NCBI GenBank assembly: GCA_023404955.1
Contig: JAEXZY010000160.1
Span: 62,001 to 126,000 of the forward strand
Length of the DNA stretch: 64,000 nt
Reading direction: 5' to 3'
From: Actinomycetes bacterium
Lineage (GTDB): Bacteria; Actinomycetota; Actinomycetes; Mycobacteriales; Mycobacteriaceae
The notes beneath the pieces were generated by a model. The model saw only the letters and a list, made by a program, of their open reading frames with translations. It searched no databases and was not told the origin of the DNA. Below, in pieces: positions 33,177 to 41,161 of this stretch (position 1 is the first letter of the stretch; each line of letters starts with the position of its first letter). The translations under genes and the position numbers were made by a program.

Positions 33177-34079
33177 ATGCGTGCCCTCGTTGCCGTGCCG
33201 TCAGTCGCGATGGCTGCCCTGCTGGTCCTCACCGGCTGCTCACAGACACCGCCGAACACCGAGCACGGCACCCTCAACGTCGTCGCGTCCACCGACGTCT
33301 GGGGCAGTGTCGCCGCCACCGTCGTCGGCAACCATGCCACCGTGACGTCGATCGTCACCGGCACCGTGGAAGACCCGCACTCCTTCGAGGCCAGCCCCGC
33401 GCAGGTCGCCCAGATTGCCGACGCCTCGCTGGTCGTCTACAACGGCGACCACTACGACCACTGGATCGACGACGTGTTGGCGAATTCGCATGACATCCCG
33501 ACGATCGACGCGGCCTCACTCGCCCCCGACCAACCGCCGGCCAACGAGCACGTCTTCTACGACCTGCCCACCGTGAAGATCGTCGCCGAGAACATCGCCG
33601 ACACGCTGGGCAAGAGCGACGCCGAGCACGCGGCGGATTACACCGCCAACGCCGACAAGTTCGGCTCCGATCTCGACACGTTGATCCTGGCCCAGCACGG
33701 CATCGGGCAGGCCCACCCGGGCGCGTCGGTGGTCTCGACCGAGCCCGTCGCCTACTACGCGCTGCGCAACGCCGGGATCGCGGACAAGACGCCGCCCTCG
33801 TTCGCCAACGCCATGGAGGAAGGCGGCGACCCGTCGCCCGCCGACCTGGCCACCGTGCTGGATCTGATCAACAAGCGCGAAGTGTCCGCCGTGGTGGTGA
33901 ACAGCCAGACCTCGGGACCGGTGACCCAGCAGCTCTCCGAGGCGGCCCGGCGGGCGGTGGTGCCGGTCGTCACCGTCACCGAGACGCTGCCCGACGGCAT
34001 GAATTATCTGCAGTGGCAGCGCAAGGTGGTCGACGACATGGCGGCCGCATTGGATAGTCCAGCGCCGCCCAGTCGATAA
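33177..34079 (+). CDS. znuA: Zinc/manganese ABC transporter substrate-binding lipoprotein (ZnuA type)
   Basis: A 300-residue cluster 9 (ZnuA/TroA) solute-binding protein. The signal peptide ends in a lipobox LTGC with the lipidated cysteine at residue 21. Candidate metal ligands are the histidine in EDPHSFE, the one in NEHVFYD, glutamate in STEPVAYY and aspartate near the C-terminus. The His-rich loop of classical ZnuA is nearly absent, reduced to GDHYDH. It delivers Zn (or Mn) to ZnuB/ZnuC. The ATG at 33177 follows AGGAG. A Zur-like box overlaps the promoter, which favours zinc. Confidence 0.88.
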   Translation: MRALVAVPSVAMAALLVLTGCSQTPPNTEHGTLNVVASTDVWGSVAATVVGNHATVTSIVTGTVEDPHSFEASPAQVAQIADASLVVYNGDHYDHWIDDVLANSHDIPTIDAASLAPDQPPANEHVFYDLPTVKIVAENIADTLGKSDAEHAADYTANADKFGSDLDTLILAQHGIGQAHPGASVVSTEPVAYYALRNAGIADKTPPSFANAMEEGGDPSPADLATVLDLINKREVSAVVVNSQTSGPVTQQLSEAARRAVVPVVTVTETLPDGMNYLQWQRKVVDDMAAALDSPAPPSR

Positions 34080-34088
34080 TCACCGCTT

Positions 34089-34916
34089 GTGACCACCGCT
34101 GACGTCGTCGAGCTGACCGGCGCACGCCTCGCATTCGGCGACCGCACCCTGTGGGACGACTTCGACCTCACCGTGCGCGCCGGCGAGTTCATCGCCGTCC
34201 TCGGCCCCAACGGCACCGGCAAGACGTCGCTGCTCAAGGTGCTGCTCGGCCAGGTGCCGCTGAGCGCGGGCAGCGTCACCGTGGCCGGCGAGACGGTGAC
34301 GGCGGGTAGTCGTCAGATCGGTTACGTACCCCAGCACCGGTCGATGGACCGCGGCCTGTCCCTGCGCGGCGCCGACCTCGTCGGGCTGGGCTACGACGGC
34401 CACCGCTGGGGTTTCGCCGGCTGGGGCGCCGCCGCGCGCCGGGCCCGTCGGGATGCGGTGTCGCGGGCCTTGGCTCAGGTCAACGGCGACGCGCTGTCAC
34501 ACACCTCGGTCGGCGTGATGTCCGGCGGCGAACTGCAGCGGGTGCGCGTGGCCCAGGCGTTGGTGACCGATCCGGTGCTGCTGCTCTGCGACGAGCCGCT
34601 GCTGAACCTCGATCCCGCCAACGCGAACCTGATCTCGGGGCTGATCGATCAGCGCCGCCGCGACGCCGGCACCGCGGTCCTGTTCGTCACCCACGAACTC
34701 GACCCGGTCCTGCCGTATGTCGACCGGGTCGTGTACCTCGTCGACGGCCGGTTCCGGGTGGGCACCGTGCCGGAGGTGATGAACTCGGCGACGCTCTCGC
34801 AGCTGTACCACGCCGACATCGAAGTGCTCGAGATCGGCGGCCGCTACATCGTCGTCGGCGACCAGAGTCAGTACCAGCATCACCATTGCGACCGCGTGGA
34901 GCACCCCGGTGAATGA
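34089..34916 (+). CDS. znuC: Zinc ABC transporter ATP-binding protein (ZnuC type)
   Basis: A 275-residue ABC ATPase with Walker A GPNGTGKTS (about residues 38-46), Q-loop in YVPQHRS, signature MSGGELQR, Walker B VLLLCDEPL and the switch histidine in VTHELD. The C-terminus carries a histidine-rich tail (YQHHHCDRVEH) that may sense or bind zinc. It powers uptake with ZnuA and ZnuB. The GTG start at 34089 is 9 bp after znuA. Its end overlaps znuB by 8 bp, so the three genes form one operon. Confidence 0.9.
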   Translation: MTTADVVELTGARLAFGDRTLWDDFDLTVRAGEFIAVLGPNGTGKTSLLKVLLGQVPLSAGSVTVAGETVTAGSRQIGYVPQHRSMDRGLSLRGADLVGLGYDGHRWGFAGWGAAARRARRDAVSRALAQVNGDALSHTSVGVMSGGELQRVRVAQALVTDPVLLLCDEPLLNLDPANANLISGLIDQRRRDAGTAVLFVTHELDPVLPYVDRVVYLVDGRFRVGTVPEVMNSATLSQLYHADIEVLEIGGRYIVVGDQSQYQHHHCDRVEHPGE

Positions 34917-35757
34917 CAAGCTCTCCGCCGTCGTCGCGAACTTCTTCGACTTCTCCACGACCGCGGATCTGCTCAGCCGCGACTTCGTCCAGCAAGCACT
35001 GCTCGCGTCGATTCTGCTGGCGCTGGTCTCGGGCATCATCGGGCCGCTGATCGTGATGCGGCAGATGTCGTTCGCCGTGCACGGATCGGCCGAATTGTCG
35101 CTCACCGGAGCGGCTTTCGCGCTGCTGACCGGGTTCAGCATCGGGGTGGGCGCGCTCGTGGGGTCCGCCCTGGCAGCCATCCTGTTCGGCATCCTCGGCC
35201 AACGCGTGCGCGAACGCGACTCCGCGATCGGCGTCGTCATGGCCTTCGGCCTCGGCCTGGCGGTGCTGTTCATCCACCTCTACCCCGGCCGCACCGGAAC
35301 CAGTTTCGCGCTGCTGACCGGTCAGATCGTCGGCGTCGGATACTCCGGCCTCGCACTGCTCTCCGTGGTCGCCGTGATCGTCATCGCAGTGCTGGCGATC
35401 TGCTACCGACCGCTGCTGTTCGCCACCGTGGACCCTGAGGTGGCCGCGGGCCGCGGCGTGCCGGTGCGCGCGCTGGGCATCGTGTTCGCGGCGCTGGTCG
35501 GCGTGACCGCCGCCCAGGGCGTGCAGATCGTCGGGGCCCTGCTGGTGATGAGTCTGCTGATCACTCCGGCCGCCGCAGCGGCGAGGGTGTGCTCGTCGCC
35601 GGTGAAGGCGATGGTCGCGTCGGTGGTGTTCGCCGAGACGGCGGCCGTCGGCGGCTTGGTGCTCTCGCTGGCGCCGGGCGTTCCGGTGTCGGTGTTCGTC
35701 ACGACGATCTCGTTCGCGATCTTCCTGGTCTGCTGGCTGATCGGCAGCCGACGCTAG
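34909..35757 (+). CDS. znuB: Zinc ABC transporter permease (ZnuB type)
   Basis: A 282-residue ABC-3 family permease with about eight membrane segments. The family motif HGSAELSLTGAAFALLTG follows the second segment (family form SHA.LPG..), and GVTAAQGVQIVGALLVMSLLITPAAAA is a hallmark of the C-terminal half. It forms the membrane channel of the znuACB system. The GTG at 34909 is in frame and follows GGAG; an ATG at 34913 is out of frame. pxpA begins 10 bp after its stop. Confidence 0.9.
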   Translation: MNDKLSAVVANFFDFSTTADLLSRDFVQQALLASILLALVSGIIGPLIVMRQMSFAVHGSAELSLTGAAFALLTGFSIGVGALVGSALAAILFGILGQRVRERDSAIGVVMAFGLGLAVLFIHLYPGRTGTSFALLTGQIVGVGYSGLALLSVVAVIVIAVLAICYRPLLFATVDPEVAAGRGVPVRALGIVFAALVGVTAAQGVQIVGALLVMSLLITPAAAAARVCSSPVKAMVASVVFAETAAVGGLVLSLAPGVPVSVFVTTISFAIFLVCWLIGSRR

Positions 35758-35760
35758 GCT
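35755..35760 (+). promoter_or_regulatory. Possible -10 element for leaderless pxpA
   Basis: TAGGCT, overlapping the end of znuB, lies 7 nt before the pxpA GTG. There is no Shine-Dalgarno, so pxpA may be transcribed separately from znuACB. Confidence 0.4.
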
Positions 35761-35767
35761 GGCGCAG

Positions 35768-36532
35768 GTGCCCACCCGGACGGTCGACCTCAACGCCGAT
35801 CTCGGCGAGAGCTTCGGGGTGTGGCAGCTCGGTGACGACGAGGCGATGCTCGGCATCGTCACCAGCGCCAACATCGCGTGCGGATTCCACGCCGGCGATG
35901 CGGCCACCCTGGCACGCACGTGCCGGCTGGCCGCCGAACGTGGCGTGCAGATCGGCGCCCAGGTCAGCTACCGGGACCTGGCCGGCTTCGGTCGCCGCTT
36001 CATCGACGTACCACCCGAGGAACTGACCGCCGACGTGATGTATCAGATCGGCGCACTCGGCGCGCTCGCCGCCGCGGCCGGTTCCACGGTCTCCTACGTC
36101 AAACCCCATGGCGCGCTGTACAACTCCGTGGTCAGCCATCGGGAACAGGCACGCGCGGTGATCGCGGCGGTACACGCGGTGAATCCGGCGCTGCCGGTGC
36201 TCGGCCTCGCCGGATCGGTACTGTTCTCCGAAGCAGACGCCAAGGGAGTGCGCACGGTGCCCGAGGCGTTCGCCGACCGGGCGTACCGGCCGGACGGGCA
36301 GCTGGTGTCGCGGCGCGAACGCAACGCGGTGCTGCACGATCCCGGTGAGATCGCCGAGCGGGTGGTCTCGATGGTCACCCGGGGACGGGTGACGGCGGTC
36401 GACGGCTCGACGATCCCGGTCTCGGTGGAATCGGTGTGCGTGCACGGTGATTCGCCCGGCGCGGTGCAGATCGCCACCGCGGTGCGCGAACGGCTCGACG
36501 CCGAGGGCGTGACGCTGAGCGCGTTCAGCTGA
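35768..36532 (+). CDS. pxpA: LamB/YcsF family protein, 5-oxoprolinase subunit A-like
   Basis: A 254-residue LamB/YcsF protein. Conserved segments are DLNADLGESFG at the N-terminus, ANIACGFHAGDA, and YVKPHGALYN. In most bacteria PxpA works with PxpB and PxpC to hydrolyse 5-oxoproline to glutamate. Neither partner is in the window, so this copy is solitary and its activity is uncertain. It lies behind znuB and converges with the ArsR gene, overlapping it by 8 bp. The GTG at 35768 begins the conserved N-terminus. Confidence 0.85.
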   Translation: MPTRTVDLNADLGESFGVWQLGDDEAMLGIVTSANIACGFHAGDAATLARTCRLAAERGVQIGAQVSYRDLAGFGRRFIDVPPEELTADVMYQIGALGALAAAAGSTVSYVKPHGALYNSVVSHREQARAVIAAVHAVNPALPVLGLAGSVLFSEADAKGVRTVPEAFADRAYRPDGQLVSRRERNAVLHDPGEIAERVVSMVTRGRVTAVDGSTIPVSVESVCVHGDSPGAVQIATAVRERLDAEGVTLSAFS

Positions 36533-36845
36533 CGGGAGCGCCTGCGGCGCTGTTCGCGCCGCGCACAACGCTACCCAGCAGGCCGGGCAACGCAGCCTCC
36601 ACCGCGTCGACCCGCAGCTGCTGGTAGGTCAGGCCGTCGACGATCAGCCGCTCAGTCAGGCCGGCCTCGCGCAGGATCTTGAAGTGATGCGTCGCCGTCG
36701 ACTTGTTGATGCCGTCGTAGAGCGCACCGCACTGCAGTGACGTGCCGGCGTTGTGCAGGCGGCGCACGATCTCCAACCGGACCGGATCGTGCAGGGCGGC
36801 CAGCACCTGCTGCACCGGGGCCACCGGGTGCACGTCTGCGGGCAT
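36525..36845 (-). CDS. ArsR-family winged-helix regulator
   Basis: A 106-residue ArsR/SmtB-fold regulator. The winged HTH contains DPVRLEIVRRLHNAG and NKSTATHHFKILREAGLTE (recognition helix). It has a single cysteine (SLQCGALYDG) and lacks the CxC or histidine-rich metal sites of classical members, so it may sense something other than metal. The ATG at 36845 follows AAGGA; a longer in-frame reading to 36974 runs across the operator and is rejected. It is divergent from an MFS exporter and likely represses it from the palindrome at 36869-36886. Confidence 0.82.
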   Translation of the reverse strand: MPADVHPVAPVQQVLAALHDPVRLEIVRRLHNAGTSLQCGALYDGINKSTATHHFKILREAGLTERLIVDGLTYQQLRVDAVEAALPGLLGSVVRGANSAAGAPVS

Positions 36846-36868
36846 GGGCGTGTCCTTCACCACGTCGA

Positions 36869-36886
36869 GTTTGATGATCGTCAAAC
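36869..36886. promoter_or_regulatory. Inverted repeat, candidate ArsR operator
   Basis: GTTTGA-TGATCG-TCAAAC is a perfect 6 bp inverted repeat with a 6 bp centre, 23 bp upstream of the ArsR start and 62 bp upstream of the MFS start. Its size and place in the divergent gap fit an ArsR dimer site. Confidence 0.6.
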
Positions 36887-36948
36887 CCAGCGTACGCTCG
36901 AGCGGGTTCGATGTCCGTCGTACTGTACTCGACACAGAAGGGGCTCCC

Positions 36949-38145
36949 ATGGTGGCGATCGACCGTCCGGTCACTGAGACGCAGCGCTGGGCCTACCCGC
37001 TTCTGCTCGTGCTCAGCGGCGTGGCACTCGGCGTCTCCGGCGTGCCCGCGCCGCTCTACGGCATCTACGAGTCGACCTGGCACCTGTCCCCGCTGGCCAC
37101 CACGATCGTGTTCGCCGTCTACGCGGTCGCCGCGCTGGGCGCGGTGCTGGTCTCCGGGCGCATCTCGGACGTGGTGGGCCGCAAGCCGGTACTCGTCGGC
37201 GCCCTGATCGCGCTGCTCGTCGGGCTGGGGGTGTTCCTGGTGGCCGACACCATGGCCCTTCTGCTGCTCGCCCGCGCCATCCACGGCGCCGCCGTCGGCT
37301 CGATCGTCGTCGCCGGTGCGGCCGCGCTGCTGGACCTGCGCCCCGACCACGGCGTGCGCAGCGGGCAGCTCTCCGGAGTCAGCTTCAACGTCGGCATGAC
37401 CGTGGCGATCCTCGGCTCCGCACTGCTGGCCCAGTACGCGCCGCACCCGCTGCGCACCCCCTACGCGGTGGTCGCGGTGGTGTGCCTGATCGTCGGAATG
37501 GGCGTGCTGGCCCTGCGCGAACCACACACCGCCCGCAGCGCCGGTCCGATCCGGATCGCTAAGCCCGCTGTGCCGCAAGAGATTCGCGGCGACTTCTGGT
37601 TCTCCGCGATGGGCGCGATGGCGTCCTGGTCGGTGCTCGGCGTGCTGCTGTCGCTGTACCCGTCGCTGGCCGCTCGCCAGACCCACATCGACAATCTGGT
37701 GTTCGGTGGCGCGGTCGTGGGCAGCACCGCCCTCGCGGCGGCCCTGGCACAGCTCGCCGCGACGCGGCTGCCGGCCAAGTACTCCGCGATCATCGGCGAC
37801 ATCGGCATGGCCGTCTCGCTGCTGCTGACGATCCCGGTGCTGCTCACCCATCAGCCGCAGCTGGTGTTCGTGGCCGCGGCACTGCTCGGCGCCACCTTCG
37901 GCCTCGGCTTCGGCGGTTCACTGCGCCACCTCTCCGACGTCGTACCCGCCGGCCGGCGCGGCGAGACCATGTCCGCGTTCTATCTGGCGGCCTACACCGC
38001 CATGGCCGTGCCGACGCTGGTCGCGGGCTGGGCCGCCACCGAGTGGGATCTGGCCGCGGTGTTCCCGTGGTTCGCCGGCGCAGTCGCGGCCGCGTGCCTG
38101 GCGGCTGCGGTAGCCGGTCTGCGCCAGCAGTCAGCGCGCCGCTGA
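36949..38145 (+). CDS. MFS transporter, drug-efflux-like
   Basis: A 398-residue major facilitator with twelve predicted segments. The loop 2-3 motif reads GRISDVVGRKPVL, and GFGGSLRHLSDVV lies in the C-terminal half. It most resembles proton-driven efflux proteins; no substrate can be named. The ATG at 36949 follows AGAAGGGG. It is divergent from the ArsR gene and probably repressed by it. Its stop is 37 bp before the DUF318 permease gene, in which a GC-rich palindrome lies, so the permease pair may have its own promoter. Confidence 0.84.
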   Translation: MVAIDRPVTETQRWAYPLLLVLSGVALGVSGVPAPLYGIYESTWHLSPLATTIVFAVYAVAALGAVLVSGRISDVVGRKPVLVGALIALLVGLGVFLVADTMALLLLARAIHGAAVGSIVVAGAAALLDLRPDHGVRSGQLSGVSFNVGMTVAILGSALLAQYAPHPLRTPYAVVAVVCLIVGMGVLALREPHTARSAGPIRIAKPAVPQEIRGDFWFSAMGAMASWSVLGVLLSLYPSLAARQTHIDNLVFGGAVVGSTALAAALAQLAATRLPAKYSAIIGDIGMAVSLLLTIPVLLTHQPQLVFVAAALLGATFGLGFGGSLRHLSDVVPAGRRGETMSAFYLAAYTAMAVPTLVAGWAATEWDLAAVFPWFAGAVAAACLAAAVAGLRQQSARR

Positions 38146-38152
38146 GTCCCAG

Positions 38153-38168
38153 GGCGATCACAATCGCC
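38153..38168. promoter_or_regulatory. Inverted repeat GGCGAT-CACA-ATCGCC before the permease pair
   Basis: A perfect 6 bp inverted repeat with a 4 bp loop fills the gap between the MFS stop and the permease start. It could be a regulator site for the permease operon, or a small hairpin ending the MFS message; there is no T-run to support the latter. Confidence 0.4.
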
Positions 38169-38182
38169 GATGCCAGAATGGC

Positions 38183-39175
38183 GTGGTGGCCGTCGAGACA
38201 CAGGCAACACGGCGGCGCATCACGTCGATGCACGTGCTCGTCATCGCCGTCCTCGCGTTGACCCTGGCGGGAACCACCCTCCGCAGTGCAGTGGCGGGGA
38301 TGCCTGTCGCGGCGACCGCTGCCACCGTGTTCTGTGGAATCTTCGTGCAGGCGTTGCCTTTTCTGATTCTCGGGGTGATGGTCAGCGGTCTGGTGGCAGC
38401 CCTGGTGACGCCCGAGCGACTGGCGCGGTGGGTGCCGCGCCGTCCAGCAGCGGCGGTCCTGGCTGCCGGGGTGGGCGGTGCTGCCCTGCCGGGCTGTGAA
38501 TGCGGGTCCGTGCCAATCGCTCGACGGCTCTACTCCGACGGCGCCGTCGGAGCGGCCGCGGTGACGTTCATGCTGGCCGCTCCCGCGATCAATCCCGTGG
38601 TGCTGGTGGCGACAGCGGTCGCGTTCCCCGGAGAACCAGTGATGGTGCTCGCCCGTTGCGCCGCTTCGTTTCTCACCGCACTGACTGTGGGAGCGCTGTG
38701 GATTCGCTTCGGGCAACCCCGCTGGATCACGCGAAAGATGCCGGATCCGCATGCTCACGGCGGGTCGCGCTGGGCGGTGTTCACCGAGGCGGCGCGCCAT
38801 GACTTCATCCAGGCAGCGTCGTTCCTCGTCCTCGGGGCCGCCGCGGCCGCGCTGCTGCACATCGTCGTGCCCAGTTGGATGTACGACCATCTCGCCGGCC
38901 ACCTGATCCTCGGCATCGCCGTCATGGCCGTGCTGGCCGTCGTGCTCTCCTTGTGTTCGGAGGCAGACGCTTTCGTGGCTGCCAGCCTGTCGATGCTGCC
39001 CCTGCTGCCTCGATTGGTCTTCCTGGTCGTCGGGCCGGCCGTCGACCTCAAGCTGTTCGCGATGCAGGCCGGCATGTTCGGCCGGGCGTTCGCGGTGCGC
39101 TTCGCTCCGTTGACCTTCGTCGTCGCCACACTGATGGCCTCCGGTGTGGGCCTGCTGATCGTGGGAAACCGATGA
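38183..39175 (+). CDS. DUF318/ArsP-type permease
   Basis: A 330-residue membrane protein of the PF03773 permease family, with about eight hydrophobic segments in two halves. The family motif is LPGCECGSVPIARRL (cysteines at about 108 and 110), and the second half has LSLCSEADAFVAAS, the mirrored signature. Known relatives export organoarsenicals or are linked to metals; substrate here is unknown. The start is GTG at 38183 or 38186, without a clear Shine-Dalgarno. Its stop overlaps the next gene by 4 bp (ATGA). The pair is a recurring two-gene unit in Gram-positive genomes, and here it lies within the zinc-related island. Confidence 0.82.
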   Translation: MVAVETQATRRRITSMHVLVIAVLALTLAGTTLRSAVAGMPVAATAATVFCGIFVQALPFLILGVMVSGLVAALVTPERLARWVPRRPAAAVLAAGVGGAALPGCECGSVPIARRLYSDGAVGAAAVTFMLAAPAINPVVLVATAVAFPGEPVMVLARCAASFLTALTVGALWIRFGQPRWITRKMPDPHAHGGSRWAVFTEAARHDFIQAASFLVLGAAAAALLHIVVPSWMYDHLAGHLILGIAVMAVLAVVLSLCSEADAFVAASLSMLPLLPRLVFLVVGPAVDLKLFAMQAGMFGRAFAVRFAPLTFVVATLMASGVGLLIVGNR

Positions 39176-39876
39176 GCCGCGAGACCGAGAACGCACTGTT
39201 GCTGCTCGTGGGAGTCAGTACCGTGATGATCACGGCCGGCGGCGCCTATGCGCGCTACGTCAAACCCTCCTTACAGCCCTGGCTGCTCGCAGCCGGCATC
39301 GTGCTGGCTCTGCTGGCGCTGGTGTCCATCGTCCGTGACATCCGACGGGGGCCCGCCGGTGCCGCCGACGAGCACCACGGGCACCGCCCGGGTATGGCGT
39401 GGCTCCTCCTCGTCCCGATTGCGTTGCTGGCCATCGTCGTTCCGCCCGCCATCGGCCCACAGACCGCTCGACCACAGACGCAGGAAGTTTCGAATTCCGC
39501 TGCGCGGCGGCCGTTTCCGCCATTGCCCGACGGCCGCGCCCCCGAGCTGTCGTTGCCTGATCTGTTGATACGACTGGCTCAGGACTCGGCGGGCACTCTG
39601 AATGGTCGGCTGGTGACCGTCACCGGCTTCACGATGCGCGACGGTGACCGGGTGGATCTGGGCCGCGTCGTGATCATCTGCTGCGCCGCCGATGCCCAGT
39701 TGGCGCGGATCGACCTCACCGGCCCTGCCGCCGGAGCGGCTGCGCACCTGCCCGATGGGGCGTGGATCCGCGTCGAAGGCAAAGCCTTCGCTGCGCCCGG
39801 CACGTCATCCCACGCGACGTTCGCCGTCGACCGGGTCGAGCAGATCCCGCAACCGAAGAACACCTACAGCTACTGA
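39172..39876 (+). CDS. TIGR03943-type membrane protein, partner of the DUF318 permease
   Basis: A 234-residue protein with two N-terminal membrane segments (about 10-30 and 37-55), a short histidine-rich cytoplasmic stretch (DEHHGHRPGM), a third membrane segment, then a C-terminal domain outside the membrane. The latter has GRLVTVTGFTMRDGD and IICCAADAQ with a vicinal cysteine pair, features of the TIGR03943 family (putative two-component permease subunit). It is coupled to the permease by a 4 bp overlap. It converges with the L31 gene, overlapping it by 7 bp. Function is unknown; metal binding is suggested by histidines and cysteines only. Confidence 0.75.
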   Translation: MSRETENALLLLVGVSTVMITAGGAYARYVKPSLQPWLLAAGIVLALLALVSIVRDIRRGPAGAADEHHGHRPGMAWLLLVPIALLAIVVPPAIGPQTARPQTQEVSNSAARRPFPPLPDGRAPELSLPDLLIRLAQDSAGTLNGRLVTVTGFTMRDGDRVDLGRVVIICCAADAQLARIDLTGPAAGAAAHLPDGAWIRVEGKAFAAPGTSSHATFAVDRVEQIPQPKNTYSY

Positions 39877-40142
39877 GGAGCGGCTGTGCCGCGCGGCCCG
39901 TAGCGGCGGTTGAACTTCTCGACCTGCCCCGCGGCATCGACGATTCGACGGCTGCCCGTCCAGAACGGGTGCGAGTCCGCCGACACCTCCACGATGACGA
40001 GCGGATACCGCTGCACACCCTCAGGCGTCGACCAGTCGATTGTTCTGTCACTCGTCACGGTCGACCGGGTCAGGAAGGTCGCCTCGGTGTTGGCGTCCTG
40101 GAAGACCACCGGGTGGTAGTCGGGATGGATGCCTGGCTTCAC
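39870..40142 (-). CDS. rpmE2: Zinc-independent 50S ribosomal protein L31 (type B)
   Basis: A 90-residue L31 of the B type. It starts KPGIHPDYHPVVFQD and contains no cysteine, so it lacks the CxxC zinc site of the housekeeping L31A. Such paralogues replace the zinc-containing protein under zinc limitation and release zinc. The GTG at 40142 follows AAGGAGG and gives the family N-terminus; a longer in-frame reading crosses the operator and is rejected. A Zur-like box lies 15-35 bp upstream. Mycobacteria usually carry their other alternative ribosomal proteins at another locus, so this is an outlying member. Confidence 0.92.
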   Translation of the reverse strand: MKPGIHPDYHPVVFQDANTEATFLTRSTVTSDRTIDWSTPEGVQRYPLVIVEVSADSHPFWTGSRRIVDAAGQVEKFNRRYGPRGTAAPQ

Positions 40143-40156
40143 GCGTGCCTCCTTGC

Positions 40157-40177
40157 TAATGAAAACGATTGTCATTA
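40157..40177. promoter_or_regulatory. Zur-like box between rpmE2 and the metallo-hydrolase gene
   Basis: The core TGAAAACGATTGTCA (40160-40174) is flanked by TAA and TTA, making a 21 bp near-palindrome. It is 15 bp upstream of the rpmE2 start and 70 bp upstream of the divergent hydrolase start. Match to the Zur consensus is good, and the element shares ACGATT-TCATT with the znuA site. Confidence 0.82.
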
Positions 40178-40233
40178 TCAGAGTACTTTGATGACGAGGC
40201 AACTCAAGCGCGGTCCCTTTCAGTCCCGCCCCC

Positions 40234-40239
40234 TAGGGT
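40234..40239 (+). promoter_or_regulatory. Probable -10 element for a leaderless hydrolase transcript
   Basis: TAGGGT lies 7 nt before the ATG at 40247 and no Shine-Dalgarno is present. Confidence 0.4.
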
Positions 40240-40246
40240 TGCCGTC

Positions 40247-41161
40247 ATGCGTCTCAAGCTCGGCAGGCCTGAACTCGCCGCGTACGCCGACAGGTTCGAC
40301 GTGCCCGCGGCGACATCGGCGTCCCCGGTGACGGTCGCCTGGGCCGGCGTCACCACCCTGCTGATCGACGACGGCGCGTCCTCGGTGCTGACCGACGGCT
40401 TCTTCTCCCGGCCCGGGCTGCTCACCGTCGCGACCCGGCCACTGCGGCCGTCGTCCACCCGTATCGACGGCGCTCTCACACGGCTCGGTATCACCCGCCT
40501 CGACGCGGTGACCCCCGTGCACACACATTTCGACCACGCGATGGACTCCGGCGCCGTCGCCGCCCGCACCGGCGCCCGTCTCCTCGGCGGGACGTCGGCC
40601 GCACAGATCGGCCGCGGCGCCCACCTCGATCGCGTCGACGTCGTCACGCCCGGCGAACCCGTCGCCGCCGGGTCTTTCGACGTCACGCTGATCGAAGGGC
40701 ATCACTGCCCGCCCGACCGCTTCCCCGGCGAGATCACCGCGCCGGTCCGGCCGCCCGCGCGCGCCTCGGCGTACCGCTGCGGGGAGGCGTGGTCCACGCT
40801 CATCGCCCACCGCCCCACCGGGCGGACGGCCCTGATCGTCGGCAGCGCCGGGTACCGCCGCGGCGCCCTGGCCGGCCGCCGCGCCGAGGTGGCATACCTC
40901 GGCGTGGGCCAACTCGGGCTACAGCCCGAGAGCTATCTCGTCGAATACTGGACCGAGACCGTCCGCACCGTCGGCGCGCGACGGGTCGTCCTCATCCACT
41001 GGGACGACTTCTTCCGGCCACTCGATCAGCCACTGCGCGCGCTGCCCTACGCCGCCGACGACCTCGACGCGTCTGTGCGCGTGCTGCGCCGGCTCGCCGC
41101 CGAGGACGGCGTTCCCCTGCACTTCCCCACGCTCTGGGAACGCGCCGACCCATGGCTCTGA
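40247..41161 (+). CDS. Metallo-beta-lactamase-fold hydrolase (Rv3577-like)
   Basis: A 304-residue protein of the metallo-beta-lactamase superfamily. The metal motif is VHTHFDHAMDS (HxHxDH form), with later histidines in EGHHCPPD and VLIHWDDF likely completing the site. Related proteins are lactonases, phosphodiesterases or unknown. Its place next to the arsB-like gene matches Rv3577-Rv3578. It is divergent from rpmE2 and shares the Zur-like box region, so zinc control is possible. The downstream transporter overlaps it by 10 bp, suggesting a functional pair. Substrate unknown. Confidence 0.8.
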   Translation: MRLKLGRPELAAYADRFDVPAATSASPVTVAWAGVTTLLIDDGASSVLTDGFFSRPGLLTVATRPLRPSSTRIDGALTRLGITRLDAVTPVHTHFDHAMDSGAVAARTGARLLGGTSAAQIGRGAHLDRVDVVTPGEPVAAGSFDVTLIEGHHCPPDRFPGEITAPVRPPARASAYRCGEAWSTLIAHRPTGRTALIVGSAGYRRGALAGRRAEVAYLGVGQLGLQPESYLVEYWTETVRTVGARRVVLIHWDDFFRPLDQPLRALPYAADDLDASVRVLRRLAAEDGVPLHFPTLWERADPWL

